A DNA stretch of 64,000 bases, taken from positions 41,874,753 to 41,938,752 of the forward strand of contig CM067346.1 of NCBI GenBank assembly GCA_034190875.2. Direction: 5' to 3'. Every line of letters starts with the position of its first letter. The stretch's first letter is position 1. Below the pieces are notes generated by a model, which made no database searches, was not told where the DNA came from, and was given only the letters and a program-made list of their open reading frames with translations. Of this stretch, positions 54,401-64,000 are shown one piece after another. The DNA is from Urechis unicinctus. Its lineage: Eukaryota > Annelida > Polychaeta > Xenopneusta > Urechidae. The position numbers and the translations under genes are program-made.

Positions 54401-55940
54401 CAACCCAATCACAGTCGTGATAACTGTTGAACAAACCCCACTGACAATTATTTTAGTCGATGCACTGTAGGCGCTCCGTACAGTTATCCGGCTACCAAGC
54501 TTGATAAACGCGCTTTGTTCTCCGCTTACTTTATGCGATGGTGGCCTGCTGCATATGCTATTTTACGTCTTGTTCATATACATGATTATGCATCGAAGCT
54601 GACCTTGTTATTTTAGAAAACATCAAGACACTTGTATGTATAGCATAGGCTGTTAGTGAAAAATAAGTATGGAAATAGTGAATTCTACTGATCTAGCAGC
54701 GCCTGAAAATGATGGTTTGGCTCTCAGCGTTTCAATAAGCGCTTAGTTGCTGCCTCCTTTACATTGCACATGCCGCTCTCAATGTTTTCATCTTTGATAT
54801 ACTGACTCCGTCATGGGAAATGATCAAGGGTGGCGACCTCTTTCCGCAATAATGACAAATCGCTCTAATGACAAAGGAACGTATAGGCAATATTGTATTC
54901 CTATTAGACGGGACCTCGATAATGCATAGATCCTATGGGAAATCCTATCACGGTTGCCAGTTGCGATTTCATTAATGCATAATAACTGATGCTCCTGTAG
55001 GCGCACACACTCTTCAGGAAGTCCTAGATAGATGTTATAGTAATTCGAGTGACGCAGTGAATGTGACATGTTGTTATGTATTAAATATCTTTTAAGCAGC
55101 GCTTCAATTATAGTGATATGCGGAATGATTGTTAGTAAAGCTTCCTGCCATGTAATAGCATGTCTGACCGGGACTCACTGCTCGCTCCGAAATGGCCTTA
55201 CTTATTTCAGGATAGGCCACAACTGTAACTGCTATGTATTAAAATAAAATATTTTTAGCCGCTATGCACCCTGTGCAATCGAGGGTGATGTATGTTTACA
55301 TGACATCTTTGATTCTTAAAATGATTTTTTCGGTTCGGACCACGTTGTCAAAAATTATCTATACGGTTTGTTAGTAATACACGTGTTCATATAATGACCC
55401 AAAAGATTTCTTATCAGACGCCCTTCCGGTGTTGAAAGTAGATTAGGTTTTTGTTGTTCCAGACATTTCCTCCATTGTTCTGCGTTTGCAACCAACGTAT
55501 TGAACGATTCAGCTAATCCCTTAAGATTTGTTTGACTACATCATTGTCCATCAAGCTTGCGGAAGACAAAGCAAATCCAATTTACAATTAGGGGAATTAC
55601 AGCTCCAATAGTGCCACTGTGCTGACTAATGTAATTTGGACGTGAGCACACTACTGAAAGAAAATATGCCATTCAGCTAAATAGCATTTAGCCAAAATGA
55701 TATTACTGGCTCAAGGTCCTCTGTAATTGAAATATTTTCGAACATAATAGACATGCATTCCAGAGCTGAGCACATGGTGCTGCTAATAGAGATGCTATGT
55801 AGGGCTGCTTAAAGCAGAACATTGCAAAATGTCTGAATACGCTCGCGACCAAATCTGCGAGGAACAGACCTATCCATCTTAAGTGCAGTAATTCACCGGT
55901 TGGATATTGAAAAAAACCCTACAAAATGGCAACGACCCGA
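48421..55940. other. 7.5-kb stretch with no supportable gene
   Basis: Scattered open frames of 60-99 codons (for example 49306-49575, 50030-50329, 52377-52667) lack domains, splice context and repeat structure. I found no RNA gene or element here by eye. Low-identity repeats could be missed. Confidence 0.4.
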
Positions 55941-60741
<4,801 letters not shown>

Positions 60742-60946
60742 TTACGCCCGGTTGCTTAGCTCGGTAGAGCGGTCCGTGTACGGCACAGAGGTATTTCCCT
60801 TGCCGTCCATCTTGTCCTTCAGGAAAGATACTATAAGTTGTACGGTTTTGACCATGATCACGATAAACACCAGCAGTACCATAGGGAACATGATGTAGAC
60901 AAGGACTTCTGAGTCTCTGGTACCCGCCTCCAACGGCTCACAGCCC
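60742..60946 (-). CDS. Subtilase gene, terminal exon with alternative ends
   Basis: The acceptor ccgttttccag precedes 60946. Splicing here from the phase-0 donor of the previous exon adds only Gly-Leu and then a stop (60938-60940), giving a secreted protease. A second AG 10 nt inside the exon (ctgtgag, exon from 60936) would instead open a 64-residue tail with a hydrophobic span ([19 protein letters not shown]), a basic stop-transfer KTVQ...KDK region and a short Ser/Thr-rich end, stopping at 60742-60744. That form would be a type I membrane protease of about 492 residues. Which acceptor is used cannot be told from sequence. The tail exon might also belong to another transcript. Confidence 0.45.
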
Positions 60947-60957
60947 CTGGAAAACGG

Positions 60958-61282
<325 letters not shown>

Positions 61283-61340
61283 AAAGCATATCAAGCGAGT
61301 TGAAAGAGTGGAAATGCGTACTTAATCTAGTGACACTTAC

Positions 61341-62257
61341 TCGGGTCAATCGGCAAGGTGCGTAGATGAGGCGGTTCGGAGTACCCGCTGATATGTAGTT
61401 TTCAGCTGTAACATTGAGTCTGCCTAGGGAGGACGACGATAGAAGGAATCCTTTGATTTGGTGAGGAGTGACGTCATGATTGATTTCACTGAGGTACCTG
61501 GCAGCGACGCCCGCCACGTGAGGTGCGGCCATGGAGGTGCCTGATATTGAATTCGTCGCTGTGTCACTGCCAATCCAGGTGGATTTGATTTCATCTCCGG
61601 GTGCCACAATGTCAATGCATGCGCCATGGTTGGAGGAGTAACTGATGTCATCATTCTTATCAGAAGACGCTACGGTGATAACTGATGATAGCATTGCAGG
61701 AAATGCATCGCAGGCATCGCTTCGAACATTGCCAGCTGCGACAACTAATGTTAACCCTTTATCGACGCAGGCTGATATGAAACCATTGGCGATATTCGCA
61801 ACCATGTCAAAACTAGATTTGAAACCCAACGAAGCATTGAGAAGACCTTTCCGTTTTTTCCCCCCATTTTGTTGGGCCTGCTTTGCAAAATCCTTACAGG
61901 CCCATATCAATCCCTCAAGTACAGATGTCTCGCTTCCGCCGCCATCCATGCCTAAAACTTTCACAGATATCAGTTGGGTTTTCTTGGCCACGCCATACGT
62001 CTTCCCACCCACCGTACCAGCTACGTGCGTGCCATGTCCATTAAAATCATCATCACCCTCAAACGCCAATTCACTTGATGTCATCCCAAACACAGCTCGC
62101 CCCTCAAAGTCTTTATGCGCCAAATTGATTCCTGTATCCATAATATAGACATCTACACCTTGTCCCTCGCTGTCTACGCCACGCCTATATTCCGCCGTGT
62201 CGTAGTTGGGCGGGGCATATCTGACTCCAATTCGACTCAATCCCCACAATGTGTTGC
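61341..62257 (-). CDS. Subtilisin/proteinase-K-like protease, catalytic exon
   Basis: The exon runs from an acceptor (taaacag before 62257, phase 1) to a GTAAGT donor after 61341 (phase 0). Numbering the whole protein from exon 1, it carries the complete S8 triad: Asp163 (VYIMDTGIN), His197 ([13 protein letters not shown]) and Ser364 ([12 protein letters not shown]). The oxyanion Asn is 299 (AAGN). Conserved proteinase-K features include LIWACKDFA and [10 protein letters not shown] near the end. The order and length match secreted proteinase-K-type serine endopeptidases (MEROPS S8, proteinase K group). These occur in many invertebrates, often annotated as extracellular or cuticle-degrading-like proteases. 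An NVT glycosylation site lies near residue 405. No frame damage is seen, so the enzyme is likely active. Confidence 0.94.
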
Positions 62258-62655
62258 CTGTTTATAGCACAAAGCCTATTCATGTTGAAATTTGGAACTT
62301 ATCAAATGAATATAAAGTAAAGAAAAACTCACAAAATTATTTGTTAGAAAATTGGTTTGCGAGGCAATGTTAATTAAGTTCATTTCGGTAAATTCCGGTA
62401 AAGAGCGCATGCGAATTTCTAGCAGAGAGTGTTGTAACTCAACTCATAATAGTAACATAGTACATTTCCTACCGAGGCTTTCCCATTCTTTTCCTCTGAG
62501 TTATCGAAATGTTCGCTGAAATAGCCGTGATTGATTGAAATGTCCCACGAGAGGAAATACTTGTAAATGAGACAAACAGCTGTTCATCCCTGCAGTTGGG
62601 AGACGGAGCAAAATTACTAGGCGCTGTTTCCTGTACCTAATAAGCAATAACTTAC

Positions 62656-63022
62656 CTGTGTTCTGCTTTTCACAAGCGTCTGATGAATCAAGCCTTACCA
62701 CCATGTTTGATTCGATCTGAACCACCTCAGGATGCGCACGCAGCTTCTCGATGTCATCGTCATTTGCGCGCACCTTCAGGGCCTTGACCTGTTCGAAAAC
62801 ATATCGATGCATCACTTCCATTGGAGGGAATGTCTCCTCGATGTCTGCCACAATACCATCAACGTCATCGACGTTACCATGTGTCAACATGACTAACCAT
62901 TCTCCGGCAACTCGTTGATTTTCTGGAGCGACATATAGCGGAGAAAGTTTAGCGCGGGCACTCCCAGTGCGATGACAAACGACTCCGACAACCACCAATA
63001 AAACCAGTTTTAGCGACGACAT
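62656..63022 (-). CDS. Subtilase gene, signal peptide and propeptide exon
   Basis: I place the start at ATG 63022 (gaaaATGT), because it opens a good signal peptide (hydrophobic LKLVLLVVVGVVC, residues 5-16, likely cut near 22-24). The upstream in-frame ATG at 63067 would bury it. Residues about 41-110 form an I9 inhibitor propeptide (GEWLVMLTH at the start, VVQIESNMVVRL at the end), which folds the enzyme and keeps it inactive until removed. The exon ends at a consensus GTAAGT donor in phase 1, matching the next exon, with the proposed cleavage zone around DACEKQNT. Exons 1 and 2 together give 428 codons. Confidence 0.88.
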
Positions 63023-64000
63023 TTTCCTAAACCTTTGGAAAGACAGCAAATGCCTGACTAAGTACAAAGCTGGACGAAACCAGCCTCAATTAAGGCTCTT
63101 GGGCGCCGAATCATTCAATATTCCTCCCTCTACCCACATATTCTTCCCAGTAAGCTGGTACATATTTAATCATCCTTTCCGGTGCAAGATATTTTTATCT
63201 AATATTTACGTGACAAATTAACTGTTAACTTCAACGCATTTGTGCAAATATAATTTGTTTTTGTAAGTATACTGCCATTGCTTGTCGAGCGTCCTTAAAA
63301 TGAGTTTCGGTTGTACTGATAAGACGATGACGTTGTTTCGTCTGCTTGCTGATAAGACATCTGTCGTAGTATCGCTTGCCTGCTGATAAGATTATTATGA
63401 GAAGGGGTCTTTTGTCGTGAGGTAATGCATTGTGCGGGTCGGGAATGAGTAGGTCGATAGGTCATAACTCGCTTGGTCAAACACTGCAAACATGGTCTAA
63501 TACCCGTGTATTTCATCATTATAACTCTGTCTCTATCTGTCGGTATGTCTGTCTATATGTGTTTGTTTTATGTATAATCAATGTGCTGATTAATTCACAC
63601 TCAATTTCAATCAATCATTCTCAAACACACCCATAAACTATCCCGCTCACATGCTAGACTACACTTTATATGTAGTCGTACACTAACTCATTCACTTACT
63701 TACATGAACATTGACCTTCCCAATCTACTGCTCTTTTGTTGTGTGGTCAATGATAAATCATCATCACCCGCCATTGTATCTAGGATACGCCAGTGTATCT
63801 AACAAACACCCCTGGTCGACATTTGGCTACAAGGAAAAGCATATTTGACCAGCTAGACTAACAGGTGATGTATGTTTCTTATTATGGTTTAATCTAGTTA
63901 TAGCATCTAACTATCCGCTTGCTGAAGCCGAAAGACTCAATATCTTCATTTAAACCATATATTCTTTGACCAAAATATTTCATCATGCGGACTGAAAATA
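63023..64000. other. Upstream region of the subtilase gene
   Basis: This should contain the 5' UTR and promoter (minus strand). An AT-rich TTAAATATG-like box lies near 63160, but I cannot assign it confidently as a TATA box. A 74-codon minus-strand frame at 63295-63519 has no domain. Confidence 0.35.

Overview
The window reads as animal (metazoan) nuclear DNA and most resembles an AT-rich marine invertebrate genome. The evidence is split genes with GT/AG introns, very many (AT)n arrays, terminal-inverted-repeat elements, and relics of Ty3/gypsy, PIF/Harbinger and tyrosine-recombinase elements. A secreted proteinase-K-type subtilase is also present. I cannot name the species or phylum from the sequence. 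There is no sign of bacterial operons, rRNA genes or CRISPR.

Layout. 0-7 kb: (AT)n array, a diverged duplicated block (copy A), and a 1.36-kb terminal-inverted-repeat element (5188-6547). 7-14 kb: one copy of a dispersed duplicated block, split by a decayed Ty3/gypsy element (gag, zinc knuckle, RT end, RNase H, integrase, and a C-terminal tail plus LTR-like end near 13.1-13.9 kb). Between integrase and tail lies about 2.7 kb of unrelated DNA with a possible small two-exon gene and a small TA-flanked MITE. 14.2-14.6 kb: a doublecortin-like exon on the minus strand. 15-26 kb: mostly gene-free, with copy B of the duplicated block (19.1-22.7 kb) and a (CA)n array. 26.0-29.4 kb: three head-to-tail, nearly identical 1.13-kb units. 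31-34 kb: a 108-bp tandem duplication, an (AT)n array joined to a short inverted-repeat element, a tRNA-like remnant and a gypsy RNase H relic. 34.4-37.3 kb: a candidate two-exon THAP gene on the minus strand. 37.85-38.3 kb: a tyrosine-recombinase relic. 39.19-39.47 kb: a very regular array of palindromic 15-bp cores. 39.76-40.06 kb: a second short inverted-repeat element joined to (AT)n. 40.4-48.4 kb: two more copies of the dispersed duplicated block, a one-exon gene start and a Harbinger relic. 48.4-60.7 kb: no supportable gene. 60.7-63.0 kb: the only clearly intact gene, a subtilisin/proteinase-K-like protease on the minus strand.

Functionally, one gene is well supported: the secreted S8 protease (signal peptide, I9 propeptide, complete Asp/His/Ser triad). 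Its last exon offers two acceptor sites 10 nt apart. One would end a secreted form and the other would add a transmembrane anchor. Everything else is a lone exon, a candidate gene or a mobile-element fossil. I see no multi-gene system. The most unusual non-coding features are the palindrome array at 39.2 kb and the triplicated 1.13-kb unit.
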